Assembly (NCBI RefSeq): GCF_000142905.1
Contig: NW_013657676.1
Location: forward strand, 168,021 to 232,020
Origin: Thecamonas trahens ATCC 50062
Lineage: Eukaryota > Apusozoa > Apusomonadida > Apusomonadidae
DNA length: 64,000 bases
Direction: 5' to 3'
The notes beneath the pieces were generated by a model that was given only the letters and a program-made list of their open reading frames with translations, had not been told where the DNA came from and ran no database searches. The translations under genes and the position numbers were made by a program. Positions 17,750 through 31,000 of this stretch are shown here, in pieces (position 1 is the first letter of the stretch; each line of letters begins with the position of its first letter).

Positions 17750-18280
17750 ATGCGCGCGTTCTCACTCACTGATGATGGCGATGACGGCGATCCAGCTGAC
17801 TCGCTCGTGCTGTTCTGGAAGGGCTTCCTCTCACAATGGTACCCGTGCGAGTTTGAAGTCGATGGCGTGGTCTACGCCAACGCTGAGCAGTACATGATGG
17901 CCGGCAAGGCGCGCCTGTTCGGCGACGACGAGATGCTCGAGGCTATTCTCGCCGAAACCTCGCCGCGTAAGATCAAAGGTCTTGGCCGCTGCGTGCGCAA
18001 CTTTGACGACAAGGTGTGGAAGGCCGAGTGCCTAGCGATTGTCGAGGCCGGGAATGTGGCCAAGTTCTCACAGAGCGAGGAGCTTGCCGCTGCGCTCCTG
18101 GCCACGGGCACGCGGACCATTGCCGAGGCCTCTCCCTACGACAAGATCTGGGGCATCGGTCTCGCGCCCAACGACCGCCGCGCGCTCTCGCGTAAGAACT
18201 GGCGCGGCAGCAACTTGCTGGGCAAGGCTCTGATGGCGGTCCGGCGCCAGCTCGCCGTTGCTCGCGGGCTTGAGCTGTAG
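17750..18280 (+). CDS. NADAR domain protein (ADP-ribosyl hydrolase / N-glycosidase family)
   Basis: 176 residues, essentially a single NADAR (YbiA/COG3236-like) domain. Key motifs: LFWKGFLSQWYPCEFEVDG, YANAEQYMMAGKARLFGD, IKGLGRCVRNFDDKVW, and the C-terminal WGIGL ... NWRGSNLLGKALM. Members hydrolyse N-glycosidic bonds: YbiA-type enzymes act on riboflavin intermediates, and others remove ADP-ribose from guanine bases. Which substrate this one uses cannot be read from sequence alone. Start at 17750 gives a 20-residue acidic leader before the domain; the family usually starts close to the FW motif, so this start is plausible. Convergent with the GRAM protein (103 bp between stops). Confidence 0.9.
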   Translation: MRAFSLTDDGDDGDPADSLVLFWKGFLSQWYPCEFEVDGVVYANAEQYMMAGKARLFGDDEMLEAILAETSPRKIKGLGRCVRNFDDKVWKAECLAIVEAGNVAKFSQSEELAAALLATGTRTIAEASPYDKIWGIGLAPNDRRALSRKNWRGSNLLGKALMAVRRQLAVARGLEL

Positions 18281-18383
18281 TTGGCTGAGCTGTGGACATA
18301 CACTCAAAACACGAACGCAGACGGAGCCGGGTGACTTTGATACGCGTCCATGGCGATGGCTGTGGGCTATACACCGTGAGGGC

Positions 18384-19349
18384 TCACCAGAACTGGGGCT
18401 GCTGACGGATGGCAACGGCAACGACGTGGACAAGACGGTTGTAGGCGAGCTGGACGTGCTTCACGCCAGTGAGCTCGTGCCGGAGGCCGTCGGCGGTGTA
18501 AAGAACGAGGCCGGTGAGCTTGGAGGAGCACGGCCCACTCGGGTGCGGGAGGCAGATCGGGGCGGCGACCATTGGATCCGGGTTGGCTTCGACCGAGGCA
18601 CGGGCAAGGTACTGGACCGAGGCGGCCGGGATGATGTACGGGCGCCCGCCGTCGACCTCGGGATCGGGCTTGCCGCCGATGGCCAACGCAATGTGGCCTT
18701 CAAAGATGCAGAGGAAGCCCTTGAGCTTCTCGGTGCCCGAGACGATGTAGGTCTTGTGGACGCCAAGCAGCTGGCAGCGGCGGTCGATGGCAAAGAAGTG
18801 GTGCTCGTCGGCATCCGGCGGACGAATCGGGGCCGAAGGCGAGGGAGAGCTGCGGGCCAGGTCCCACATGACGTGCAACCAGTTGGCGAGGGTGACGCCG
18901 TCGGACGGCTTGATAAAGGTGTGCATGGTGCCGTCAGCGTAGCACATGCGCAGGGTGTTTGGACCCTCGCCCGGCGGCGGCGGGCCGACAGCGAGCGAAC
19001 CCGAAGATGACTCGCCGCGAGCGCAGAAGACCCGCTGAATGGCCTGCAGATCGCGATGCGGCAGGGTGAGCCGGACCTCGCGGCCGGCCGAGAAGGTGAG
19101 GACACAGAGGAAGCGCGGCGTGACATAGACCTGTCCGGACAGGGTGTTAGCGCCCGAAATGAGGGTTGCAGACGAGCCTGCCAGCATGGGCTCTGCCGCC
19201 GGCTCGAGGTGAAACGAGGCCGGCATGTCAGCCGCACTCACCAGTGAGCCAGCCGCCACCTTTGTCTTGGCCGTCGCTTTGCGGCTCGACTCCATCACCG
19301 ACGCTGACGCCGTGTTGGCCTTCTCCTTGAGCTTGTTCATGAACCCCAT
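18384..19349 (-). CDS. GRAM/PH-like domain protein
   Basis: 321 residues. A short basic amphipathic start (MGFMNKLKEKANTASASVM) precedes a GRAM-like domain (~43-165: FHLEPAAEPMLAGSSATL, SGQVYVTPRFLCVLTF, REVRLTLPHRDLQAIQ) and a second diverged copy (~178-300: KTYIVSGTEKLKGFLCIFEGHIAL). GRAM domains bind membrane phosphoinositides or sterols; no lipid-transfer StART-like or phosphatase domain follows, so the role may be membrane tethering. No transmembrane helix. The start sits directly downstream of a (CA)n leader in the coding sense. Confidence 0.7.
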   Translation of the reverse strand: MGFMNKLKEKANTASASVMESSRKATAKTKVAAGSLVSAADMPASFHLEPAAEPMLAGSSATLISGANTLSGQVYVTPRFLCVLTFSAGREVRLTLPHRDLQAIQRVFCARGESSSGSLAVGPPPPGEGPNTLRMCYADGTMHTFIKPSDGVTLANWLHVMWDLARSSPSPSAPIRPPDADEHHFFAIDRRCQLLGVHKTYIVSGTEKLKGFLCIFEGHIALAIGGKPDPEVDGGRPYIIPAASVQYLARASVEANPDPMVAAPICLPHPSGPCSSKLTGLVLYTADGLRHELTGVKHVQLAYNRLVHVVAVAIRQQPQFW

Positions 19350-19355
19350 GATGAG

Positions 19356-19358
<3 letters not shown>

Positions 19359-19419
<61 letters not shown>

Positions 19420-19424
19420 TGTGT

Positions 19425-19471
<47 letters not shown>
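19359..19471 (-). repeat. (CA)n microsatellite in the leader of the GRAM gene
   Basis: About 113 bp of nearly pure TG on plus (CA in the gene's sense), interrupted by two TGTATG variants, starting ten bases upstream of the GRAM start codon. Confidence 0.95.
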
Positions 19472-19472
<1 letters not shown>

Positions 19473-19718
19473 TGTGGCGGTGAGGTGGGTGTGGCGGTGA
19501 GTTGGGTGTGGTGGTGGTGAGTGTGGTGATGGTGGTATGGTGGTGCTGCTGGGCAAGTGCCTGTCCATGCCGCCATCGGCTGCTCTGTTGCGAACAGCGG
19601 CAACGATTGGCTACCGACCCGGCGGCACTGCCATGCCGGCTCTGCAACCATGCATGCCGCCGATGCCAGAGATGCCAGTGATGCCTCTCTCTCTCTCTCT
19701 CTCCTCCTCCCCTCCCCC

Positions 19719-19818
19719 NNNNNNNNNNNNNNNNNNNNNNNNNNNNNNNNNNNNNNNNNNNNNNNNNNNNNNNNNNNNNNNNNNNNNNNNNNNNNNNNNN
19801 NNNNNNNNNNNNNNNNNN
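19719..19818. other. Assembly gap (100 N)
   Basis: 100 N between a (CT)n/C-rich stretch and a CA repeat, in the divergent region between the GRAM gene and VID27. The first exon of VID27 may be hidden here or in 19540-19718. Confidence 0.99.
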
Positions 19819-19866
19819 CCCCCACACACACACACACACGCACACGCACACTCACCTCCATCGCAG

Positions 19867-21997
19867 CTTCCTCCACGCCCGCTTTGAGCTCGACACGACG
19901 GCTGGCGTCTTTTCCGTTCACAGAGTTGTCGATGACGATGAGATTGTTGCCGATGACGACGACAGCGGCATCGGCGAGCTCGAGTTCCCCTGCGAGCCGG
20001 CCTTTGCCCCGACCCGATTCGATCCGGTCGATGGCGAGCCGCCAGCCGTGTGCTGGTCGGTCCCGACCGGTGCTCCGTCCTCTCCTTACTTTCATCCGCC
20101 GTTCTACTTTGTCCCGGCTGTCTCTACCGATGTCGATCGGCTGGTCGCCGGCGTGTCGTCGGCGTGCGCTGCGGCGCCGTCCCCACAGCCCGCCTCGCCA
20201 GTTCCGCCGCTGACTCCTGCCTCCCCGTCCACCGCCGCCGCCACCGCCACTGCCACCCCCACCCCCACAATCGACGCGCCCGGAGAGCTCGTCAGCACCT
20301 TCTCCGGTCTCACGCTCTACGTGATGGAGCACGGCTCGGCCGGCGGCGGCGACGACGACGACGCCTACTTTTCGGTCCGATTCCCCGCCGCCTCGGTCGG
20401 CATTTACGCCACCGGCAAGTTCGAGGCTTCACTTGGCGTCGCCGACGGCGACTCGGTCGATGCTGGCCTCGCGTATGTCTTTCCGATCTGCCCAGCCATG
20501 CATTTTGGCTACGACGCCGAGGCAGACGCTGTCATGTTTGCCTCGCACTTTGACGGCCGCACTTACACCTGGTCGCTTCGAGTCACCGAGGGCTGCAGCG
20601 GAAGCACAGACGCGCTCCGCGCAGCGCTCACACGTCATCTGTGGGAAGCACAGTCGCTCCGCAAGTGGAGCTCGCTCAAGGATGCAGACAAGGCCTGGAT
20701 TCTGCGGATGATGACTGGTGAAGGCGAGGGAGCGCCAAGCGCTGCCTCCCGCACCGAGTCTGCGCTCTTTGATCTCGACGACGACGACCTCGCAGACATG
20801 GATCTCGCCGCCGACGACGAGTGGGATGCCGATGGCGTCGGCTACGGCATTCGCTCATCGGCTGCTGCCCGCCGGGCCACGGGCGTTTTTGACGTCGAGT
20901 CGGACGCCGGCGGCTTCTACGCCTCGCCTCGCAAGACTGCCGCTGCGCCCGGCGACGACGCCGAAGGCGATGTCAATGCTCTCCTTGAGCTGGGCATGGC
21001 GTCCTCGCGGGCTTTTGTGGGTCGCGGGAGCTCGGTTGGCGTCTTTGGCCTCACCGCCGACGACGACCTCGAGTTTTCGGCCGCCATCGACGGCCTGGCC
21101 TACCTCGACGGCACGCCGCTCGTCGCTGCCCAAATGATGCTCCACGACCGCGACGACTCGATGCTCATGGTCTCGCCAGTCCGTCCGGACCGTGTCGCGC
21201 GAGTCGATCTCCACCGCGGCGCCGTCGTCGACGAGTTCACCTCGTCGCCCGATCCCGAGCTCGCCACCCGGGTCCGTCGCCTCGCGCCGAACACCAAGTT
21301 TGACTCAGACGCCACCTTTGTTGGCCTTAACAAGCTTGGCCTCTTCCGCATGGATCCGCGACTGCCGTCAGGCTCGCAGCTGGTGCCGGACCACGGCTAC
21401 ACATTCAAGCCGACGTCCAAGCCGCTGCTCTCGTGCATCGCTGCCACCGCCGACGGTGGCTATGCCGTTGGCTCGGACCGCGGCGAGGTCCGCCTCTTTG
21501 CTCCGGGTGCTGGCATCGGCAAGCGGCCGAAGACCACGTTCCCTTCGGTCGGCGCGCCCATCACCGCCCTCGACGTCACCGCCGACGGCGCCTTTGTCCT
21601 CGCCACCACCGCCACCTTCCTTGCTCTCCTGCCGACCCTCCACCCCGAAGTCCGTGGCGCCACCGGATTTACCAAGCCACTTGGCAAGTCCAAGCCTGCT
21701 CCCATCCAGCTCTACCTCCTTCCGCAGCATGTTGCGCTCTTTGGCGGATCCATCAGCTTTACCCCCGCTCGCTTCGACGTCTCTACCGCATCGGGCTCCC
21801 ACGAGCGTGTCATCGTCGCCTCCACCGGCCCGTGGGTCATCACTTGGTCGCTTGCCCGCGTTGCCCGCCGCGACGTCGAGTCTTACACCTTTATGCGCGC
21901 CGATGACGTCGTCACCGCCTCGTCCTGGCTCCCGTCGTCCACTTCGTCATTCATTGTCACCGAGCGCAACGACGTCAAAGTTGCCCACAAGCAGTAA
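19867..21997 (+). CDS. VID27: VID27 homologue, 5' exon missing
   Basis: The exon opens after a CACCTCCATCGCAG acceptor at 19866 (phase: one base completes the previous codon) and reads FLHARFELDTTAGVFSVHR onward to the stop; no in-frame ATG begins it, so at least one 5' exon lies upstream, probably in or before the N gap. The N-terminal part has a PH-like segment and disordered Pro/Ala and acidic linkers. The C-terminal ~330 residues match the Vid27 beta-propeller: SSVGVFGLTADDDLEFSAAI, MLHDRDDSMLMV, APNTKFDSDATFVGLNKLGLF, MDPRL, ALDVTADGAFVLAT, FTPARF, GPWVITWSL. Family: conserved cytosolic protein linked in yeast to vacuolar import and degradation of fructose-1,6-bisphosphatase. Confidence 0.88.
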
Positions 21998-22065
21998 CAA
22001 CTCACTCCCCCCCCCCCCCCCCCCCTCCCCCTCTCTCACACACCCTCTACCTACCTCCAGCCGCC

Positions 22066-25000
22066 ATGGATGGCGACCATGCCCTCCGGTTCGACGACGT
22101 CGTCGTCCTCCACCTCCACAACTCAGACACCTCGTCGGCTGGCCTCGGCCTCAACACCTCGACAGCTTCCGCCGAGCCCGAGACCGCCGGCGTCCTCTCG
22201 GCGTCGGTCGTCGACGCCGACGCGCCGTATCTGGACCCACGCGCTGACCCAGACTCGTTCGAGTACGCTCATCTCTTCCGGATCCGCGCCTCGCTCCGCT
22301 TCGGTGCTCTTCACGCCTGGCTCGCCGCCCGCGATCGCGGCGGCTCGGACCGCGCTGGAGTCAACATGGCCCTCCTCTATGAGAACATGCGCTATGAGGC
22401 CCAGTTCAACGCCGGCGAGATGGACCGGACGGCAGGCCGCCCGCTCCGCTACGGAACCCCTATCCAGCTACAGCACGTCCTCTCCGGCAAGTTCATCGGC
22501 CGCCAGGGCGCCTCGTACGAGCTGGTCCTCGTCGACGAGGCCCACGCCGCGTCCGTCTTTACCCTCGCCTCCAAGTACCGTATTCGCCAGGACGACGACT
22601 TGGTTTTCGTTGGCGATCCCATCGGCCTGTACAATAACCTTGGTCAATGGCTCAATGCCGACACAGACTCGGCCCTCAACCTCCACGGCATGGTCTCGCT
22701 CCGCGTCGGCGGCGGCTTTGCCTTTTGGCATCCGCGCCTCTTCTCCACCACTCCGCCGTCCACTTCTCATGACGATTCCCGTTTGGCTTCTGCTCCGCTG
22801 TCGTCGACTTCCACCCGCAGCGATCGGCAGACCCCATTCTCGCTCCGCGCCATCGACGAAGCCGGCGCCGAGGCGCACGGCCACGCCTCGTCCGGCGATC
22901 CTCACCTCACCCTCGGCAACGTTGTCCAGCTCTACAACATCGAGCACGAGGGCTTTCTCGCGGTCGAGGCCTTTCTCGACTCGGGCTCGGAGCTTGTCTG
23001 CGTCCACGCTCACCCGTCGCCGTCGTCAAAGGCCTCGGCCGACGTCACCCTCAATGCCAACACGCTGTGGCTGCTCGAGCTGGTCGAACCATTCTCGCGG
23101 CCCGTACTTCTTGCCTCCAATGGTCGCATCTGTTACCGGCTCCGCCATCTCCGCTCTGGCTCGTATCTGGCCATTGCCGACGACGAGCCCATCGACCTTG
23201 AAAACGACGGCGCCACCCTCCACTGGCTCTTCCGCGACGAGCGCGCCTTCCCCGACCTTGTCACCGCCGTCACCGATCCGACGGATGCCGGCGACGCCGC
23301 CATTTTCTTTATCGACCGCATTGCCGACGCCGCCGCCCCGCTGCGCCTCGACGACGCCGACCTCCTTGACTTTGGCAACCGCGTCCTCCTCCGCCACGCC
23401 TCCTCCGGCTCGGTCCTGGCTACCATGACCCGTGCCGTCCACCAGATGCGTGAGAACGACGTCATGTTTCCGAACACCGCTGCGGCATCGACCGCCGCGG
23501 CCGCGGCCGCTGGAGCCGCTGCCTCGGCCCGTGCTCGCGCCGCCGTCATGGCCGCCGTCCGTGGCGCCGCAACCCTCGGTATCTCTGACCCAACCTCGGC
23601 CCGTGTCTCTGCCGCTGTAGCCTCGCGCATCCTCCGCTATCCGCTCCAGCCTTCCCCGTTCAAGCGCTCCTCGCGCGCCCTGGTCAACTCCTTCCAGCTC
23701 CGCGCCGTGCCCGAGCTCCTCTTTCGCCTTGCCGCCCTCCTCTCCGCCGTCCGCGCCGCGCAGGCCGACTACCTTGCGCTCTGGCGCAACCAGGACTTTT
23801 TGCCTACCCCGCGCCAGCTGCGGCCACTCTGGATTGCGCTCCGCTCGCTCGTCTCCATTCTTCGTGAGCCACAACGCCTCGTCCACCAGGGCTCCCGCAT
23901 CGGTCCCATCTCGTCCGCCACCACCGACTCGGCCCTCCGCGAAGCCGGCTTTTCCTCCCTTGCCCACCTCCGCCAGCAAATCCAGCGCTTTGTGGGCGAG
24001 TTTGGCATCATCCGCCTCGCCCTGGACATGCTCTCGGCACCCTTTACTGAGCTCGCACCCACAACCTCAGTCATTACCGTCTCGCTCGACGATCTCGCCT
24101 TGCCGGCCTCGCTGTACGTTTTGAGACTTCGCGTCTCGCCAATTCGCTCCTCATCCACGCAGTCAAGGACAACATCTACAACGCCGCGTTGGTCTTTCCC
24201 ATGTTTGACGCTCTCATCGCCCTCCTCGGCTACGACCTCAACACTGCAGCCACACTCGCCCACGTCTTTGACCGCAACGAGCTCCTTCTCCACGCCATAT
24301 CTCCCGACCACGTCACCCGCTTTGTCGCTCTCCTGGACAAGCGATCCGCGTCTCCAGACTCGCGCTTTGTCCTCCGCCGCTACCTCCGCCTCCTTTCGTC
24401 TATCACCGTTTTTAACGGCCGCGGCGTGCTTGCTAATCAAGAGCTTGTCACCAACTCGCTCGTTGTCAATGCACCGCACCTCCTCATCCGCTTTACTCAG
24501 CCCGGAGGTGGCCGCCCGGCCCTCGCTTGGCTCGGCGACACCTCGATTTCGCTTACAGAGCTCGATACCCGCGCAGACTTTGCCCCCCAGCGCGAGTACC
24601 TCGTTGCCCAGCTCGAGCTGTTGGCTAATCTCGTTCACTCGCGTTCACACTTTATCTCCACCGTGGTTCAGACGGTTGTCCCGTTCCCGCTCGTCTTTTC
24701 AGTTGTCTCCTCGCCTGACTATTCTTACCCGCTCCGTGCAGCCTTTCTCCGCGTTCTCCACCACGCTTACGTCGACGTCGATCCTTTTCATGCCATCCCG
24801 CTCCTCCAGCCAATCCATATTTGGTCTTCGCTTGCTCTGGACGCGACCGATGACTCGGGCACTGGCTCGAGCGCCGCATCCGAATCCTTGTCCGAGGCTG
24901 GAGGCGAGTCGGCGGCCCCGCCCGCCACCCGCTTCTCAGCCACCGGCGCATGGGCCTCGTACGCTCGCCAGGGACGCGACCGCATCGAGCGAAACCCGCA

Positions 25001-28000
25001 GCTCAAGGCCGTCGAGACCATGGTTCTCCGCCAGCTCGGTGCCATCGGCGCCGCCTACGGCGCTGAAAACCACCCTTTCAACACCTCGGGCTATAAGACC
25101 TCTGCAGCTGGCATTGATGCCTACTCGCCATCAAGCGTCGACGAAGCCGGCTTTACCACCTTTGTCCTCGCCATGCTTATGCTCCTGCATCTCATGCTCA
25201 AGTTTGGCCTGTTCCGTGACCACACCCACCGGCTTCACCTAGTTCAAGCACTGCTACCGCTGCTGGAGCGTGCGACGGCCCAGAGCTCTGACGAGACACA
25301 CTCGTCGGCCGACGCGGCCGACTCGCCCTCGGCCGAGTTCTCCGACGTCGACTCGTATGCCTCGTCGGCCACGACCTCGTCGCCCTCCCACCGATCGGCC
25401 TACGATGTGGTTGGCTCATGCGATCCCGTCGCTGTCCCCGACGCCGACGACCACGAAGTCGGTGTCTCTGCTGACCTATTTGACATCGCCTTTGACCACA
25501 GCCAGATCCTCGACTCGCACGGCACCGTGGGCAGTTCCGAGACCGCGTGGTCCTTTGTCCGCCAGGCTATCCTTGTCCTCTTTGACGCCGTCCACGAGCT
25601 CGAGGTCTCAGCCTCACTCTCCGGCCTCCTCACTCTCCTCCACACGGCGGTTCGACCGTACATCTCCCGCCTCACCCGGGTCTTTCAGTCGTCCATTCGT
25701 CCCACCATGACCCACGCTGCATCCACAGCCTCACTCACGCTCCACGACATGGCCAACTCGGGTGTGGCCACGGCCATCTCACCAACGATCGCCCTCCTCC
25801 GCGCCACCCTCGAAGAGCTCCCGCGCCTCGCCGATCTCCTCGACGAGGTCCACATCCGCTCCTCAGGCTTTTTCGACCAGTCGCCGCTTCTGGCACTCCT
25901 CACCGAGCCGGCCACCACGAACGCGCTCTTTGGCATTGTCCTGAACGCCTCGTCAACCCCACTGGTCACCCAAGCCTTTGGCCTTCTCACATCCTCGCGG
26001 ACCCATGTGCTCTCGGTTCTCCGCGCTGCCGAGACCACCCAGATCATCGCCCTTCGCCAGAACCGCGAGTCGTTTACCCGCATCGCTAACCTCAAGTTTG
26101 AGCTTGAGGAGCTCCTCACCTCGACCTGGTGCCTCGACGTAGCCAACCGCGTCCTCTACCTCCTCGAGACCGCTGCCTCTATGCTTGATCCCAGCTCGCC
26201 GCTCTGCTTCTCCCACAAGCAGAATCTCATGCTCTTTCACCACTTTCGCATCCTCCCGCTCATCATGCAAGTCGTTGCCCTCACCCTCGCCTCACGAGCG
26301 CTCTCGGCCAAACTCCGCGCTGAAGCTGTCGAGTCAGCCGCGCGCTCGATGATTCTCGACGTCGACTCACCGCTTGTTCGTGACGCTCCCGTCCCCGTGC
26401 CACCACGAGACGACTCGTACTCGTACATCGAGACCTACGAGCTCGATACCGAGGCCAGCGAACAGCAGGCCTCATCTTCGGGCCTCACATCGCTCTCGTA
26501 CTCGGAATACGATGACGATGACGGCGAGTCATACGAGTATGCTCCGCCCTCGCCGGGCGACAACTCGTCGGACTCGCTTCCCAGCGAGCTGGGCGACTCG
26601 ATTGCCATGCGGGTCGAGCCGGACGACATAGCGTTGCCGGCGCCGCTTGCTGACCTCACACCGGCCTCGCTCGCTACCACACTCGATACTATCGAGACGC
26701 AGCTGCTCATCAGCGCGCTCGAGCTCATTCCGGCGTACTGCGCCGGCTCGCCTGCTGCACAGCAGCTGCTTGTCGGCTACGTTGAGCTCATTATGTCGGT
26801 TGTAGCCAAGGAGGCTCGCCCCGAGCTCGAGCACACCCGCGTCGCTGTCGACACTGCTGCCGTCGAGGCGCTCGCCTCTATCTTTCGCAACAACTTTGGG
26901 CTGGCGTCCGAGCTCGACGCCGTCGTCATCCAAGCCTTTGTCGCTTTTGCCGGTTCTGAAGGCACCCGCGCGCCGCGCTATCTCCGCTTTCTCCGCGAGC
27001 TCACCGTGGTGGTCACCGGCCAGAGTGTATCTGCGCTCAAACGAAACCAGATTCTCATTCTCAACACGCTGTCGATGATGCCGCCACAGAGCTGGCTTGT
27101 CGTTTATGATGGGCCGTGCGACATCGCGCCCGAACTCATTGACGATCCCGAGTCGTCGTTTCATTATCACGTCGAACTCATCCACCTTCTTGCAGCCTGT
27201 GCCCGCGGCAAGCACCACCTTGCCGAGGTCATCTGCCAGGCGCTCATCCGGCCCGAGCAGGTTGCTGCCGCCATCAGCGACGAGGACGCGCCGCCGCAGC
27301 TCCGGGCCGCCTACATGGCGCTTTTCCACCATGCGTTTGTAGACACAACCCAGGCTGCACCGCTTGATGCCACAGTGCTGGTTCTGTCGCATGTCCGCAC
27401 CCTCATCGCGGCGTCGTGCACGCTTGACGCAACTAATCCACATTCGCTTGTCCACCGGACCATGGTTGCTGCTGTTTTTGGGACCGCGCTCCCGCTAGTC
27501 TACGCGTTCTTCATTCGAGCTTGGTCGTCGTCGCGTGACGTCGGCCCGGTCACCAAGCACCTCCCGCTCCTACGGACCCTGACCAAGCTCGCGCTGTTTG
27601 TCATCGACTTGGGCGACGAGTTTGAGAGCTCCGGTGCCGTGCGCGACCACATGGAGGAGCTTGTACTCGGTGTCCTCCGCGCCCTCGCGCGCAACGCCAT
27701 CGTCGACGCCGGCTCGGCCCACGTCATCCACGACGCCGACCGAACCGACGCTGTGCTCGCGCGCAAACCCAATTGGTCCGCCCGCCTCTTCCAGGGCCTC
27801 GGCCTCTTTGACACCGATTCCCGCACCGCTGAGCTTGTCGAGCGCAACTTTGTCGAAGATGCTATCGCTGCTTATCGGAGCCAGCTGGTGGACTTGGTGG
27901 TGGGCATGACTGCGTCTGAGACCGAGTCGACGCCAGCCTGGCTCCGCCGCTTGCGCTGGCTCCGCCGTCGGCGTCGTGGCCGCAAGTTTCTCCCTACGCC

Positions 28001-31000
28001 TGTGCCGGCGCTCACCTCTGCCCCCGGCGCACAGCTCGCTGGCGAGCAGCTCGGCAATGTTGTTAACAGCGGCGTCGGCTCGCCTTCGCTTCACATGAAG
28101 CCGTGGACGCTCCTCATCGAGCTCCTGTGCTCCAAGACCAAGCGCCCGGTCATCCTTCGTCTCATCGAGCTGCTAGACGAGTTTGAGTCGCGCGGACTTG
28201 TCCTTGCCGCCCGCAACGTCGTCCAGGTTCTCATCGACGCCCTCGCCTTTGAGCGCCAGTCTGGCGAAGCGGCAGCCGAGCGTCCACTCCGCGACGCCTT
28301 TGTAGCCGCCGGCGTCATCCAAAAGGCGGTCCAGGTCCTCGGGACGGCGCACTCGCTCCTGGTGGAGCCCACGCTTTGGCTCGTCATCCGGCTGCTCGAA
28401 GGTGGGAAGCGGAGCGTGCAGGACGCATTTTACGACGTTGTCTCATCGCCGAGTACCTCGTTCTTCAAGGTCCTCTCGCGCATCATTCGCTCGGCGGCGC
28501 GAACGCTGGAGGAGGTTTCGTCGGCGTCCGACAGCGTGGCCGGTCTCGGTGCCGACAGCGGCGTTGGCGCCCACACCGCGACGCCGGTTCCCGCCGTCGA
28601 CGCCGACCATGCCACTGGCATCCTCCACTCGATTGCCCAGAGTGACAAGGTCACCCGCAACGCAGCCATTGTCGGCGCTGCAGACCGGACATGCCCGCAT
28701 CCACAGGCGGCCACGAGTGCGCACACGCTTGTGGGCCACGTGGTCGTCCTTGTCCAGTGGATGGTCGCCAATCAACACTCGGGCTTGCAGAATCTGCTCC
28801 GCGACCAACCGGGCGCGACACAGCCGACCAATGTGGTCCGCGATCTGATCTCGTTCTTCACCCTGTACGTCGCTTTTCTCCGGCCGAACAACCTGCTGCT
28901 CGCAACCCAGCTCCTGCACACTTTTGCCGAGCTCTGCATGGGCCCATGCTCGGGAAACCAGGAGATCATTTCGGTGACGAGGCTGTGCAAGGTCGTCAAC
29001 GAGGTTCTCTCTACCGACACTCTCGCGCTCGTCATGTCGTCGTCGTTCTTTGCTTCGGCCGGCCGCGATGACGCCAACAACGCCGACGCACCCGACGACG
29101 GCACGGCGTCGGCGGTCCTCTCACTCCCCGACGTCGACGAGGCTCTTCTCCCTGTCTTTGCCGCCTCGCCTCACTTTCTGGCCGGCCTCGGCCAGATCCG
29201 CATGGCCATGGCTGCCGCTGCCGCCGACGAGCTTGCGTCAACAGCAAGCCCGGAGCATGGGATGACCCGCGCCGAAGCCGAAGCCGACGCCGAGCGCTAC
29301 CACGCGGTCCAGACCGGCGTTGGTCGCGGTGGCGATGGCGAGCCTGGCGAGGCTGTCTTTGTGGACGTCGGCATCTCGGCCTTTCGCCCTCAGCCACAAA
29401 ACGAGACTCTCGAGTCGTCACCGGTCACAGGTGAGAGGAGGGGCGAGGCCGGGCACGCTTCTGCTAGTGACGGCGACGGCTCTGGCTGCGCCGTGTGGAG
29501 TGCCGTCAAGCGGCTCCGGGCCGGTAAGGCCAGCAGCGGCGAGAGTCTGCGCGAGCTGGGTTTGGATCCGGACTCCAGGCGCCCACGCGATCCGCGGTAC
29601 GCCCACCTCAACATTGCCGCAGGCGACAATGGCATGGCGCTGTTTGTCGTCGATGACGACGAGGAAAGAGGAGGCGGCGACGACGAAGACGACCAAGTTG
29701 ACGAGTACAATGGCGATCGCCGCGGTACACCAGGGAGCACGCGGGTCAAGGAGGCGCCTGCTGAGCGTCGGCGGCGTCAGGCGACGCACGTGTACCTGGC
29801 GCAGTTGCGGCTTGCGGCGCTCGACACACTGCACGCACTGCTGGAGGGCTCGACTGTCCCGTCGTGGAACGTGGCTGTTCACCGGCGGATGATTGACCAG
29901 CTCAACTTGGTGCGGTTTGCCGACACAGCGGCAGCTACAGCAAAGCTCTCGCTCTCGTCGCGGAGGGTGTGGGGCGGCGGGCGACGGATCAAGCTGTGGG
30001 AGCGACTCAAGAGTCTGCGCGCCCGCGAGGGCTTCCAGGCCTACATCCTGCTCGCCAAGTTGATGGACTTGGAGCCGCAGTCGCGCCGGGTGCTGGAGGC
30101 GTTGCGGACGCACGACTTGAGCGCATACGTGGCGCTTCGCGGGCGGGTCGAGTACGTCAATGCCGACCGCGAGCTGGAACGCCTCTACTTTCGAATTCCG
30201 GATCACTGCTTCAACCTGACCAAGGAGCGGTGGGACCGGTTTGTGCTCGACATCGACCGCGACGACGAGAAGCTCAAGGACTTTATGGTCAAGTCAGAGG
30301 ACCTCTCGTTTGAGCTGAAGACCAAGTCTGTCCAGCCGCTTGGCGCCATCGGCCGCTACATTCAGCAGCGCGACTTGTGGTGGAAAGACATGTCGTTCTG
30401 GACGGCGGTTGTCATCAACATCCTCATGATTGCGTTTTGGCGGACGAGCAGCGGCGGTGAGATATCGTACATTGCCGACAGCGTCCGTGGCGTTATTGTG
30501 GCACTGGGTGTGGTGACGCTCGTCACCTCGGGCCTCACCACGATGGCATACCTGATGTCGCTCGGCCCGCTCATCTTGTACAAGTCGTGGAAAAGTGAGG
30601 AGCCCGTGGTCGAGTTTGACGAGCGCGAGCGGAACGTGTGGTTTGTGCTCAAGTCGACGCTCTTCCTCCTCCGCAACTCACGGTGTCTCTTCTACGTAGC
30701 GTACTTTGTGACGGCGCTCCTTGGCCTTGCCGTCTCGCCGTTCTACTTTTCATTCCACTTGCTCGACATTGTCAACCGGTCTGCGACGCTGCGGTCGGTC
30801 ATCCAGTCTGTGACGCTTAATCTGGCCTCCATTGTCTTTACAGGCGTGCTCGGCATGCTCGGCATCTACTACTACGCCATTGTGGGCTTCAACCTCATGC
30901 GCGACGACTTTGTGCTCGAGGGCTCACGGTATTGCGACTCGCTCGCGCTGTGCATTGTGACGGTGGCGAACCTCGGGCTGCGAGCCTCAGGCGGCATCGG

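Noticed and set aside
22070-23428. Long alternative frame inside the IP3 receptor (Ser/Thr/Pro-rich)
   Set aside because: Shadow of a GC-rich real gene; no domain pattern, while the overlapping frame has MIR motifs.
24114-24162. 49-nt intron (GTACGT...CACGCAG) in the IP3 receptor
   Set aside because: Splicing there would not restore the downstream frame and would delete family-like sequence; one missing T does restore it.
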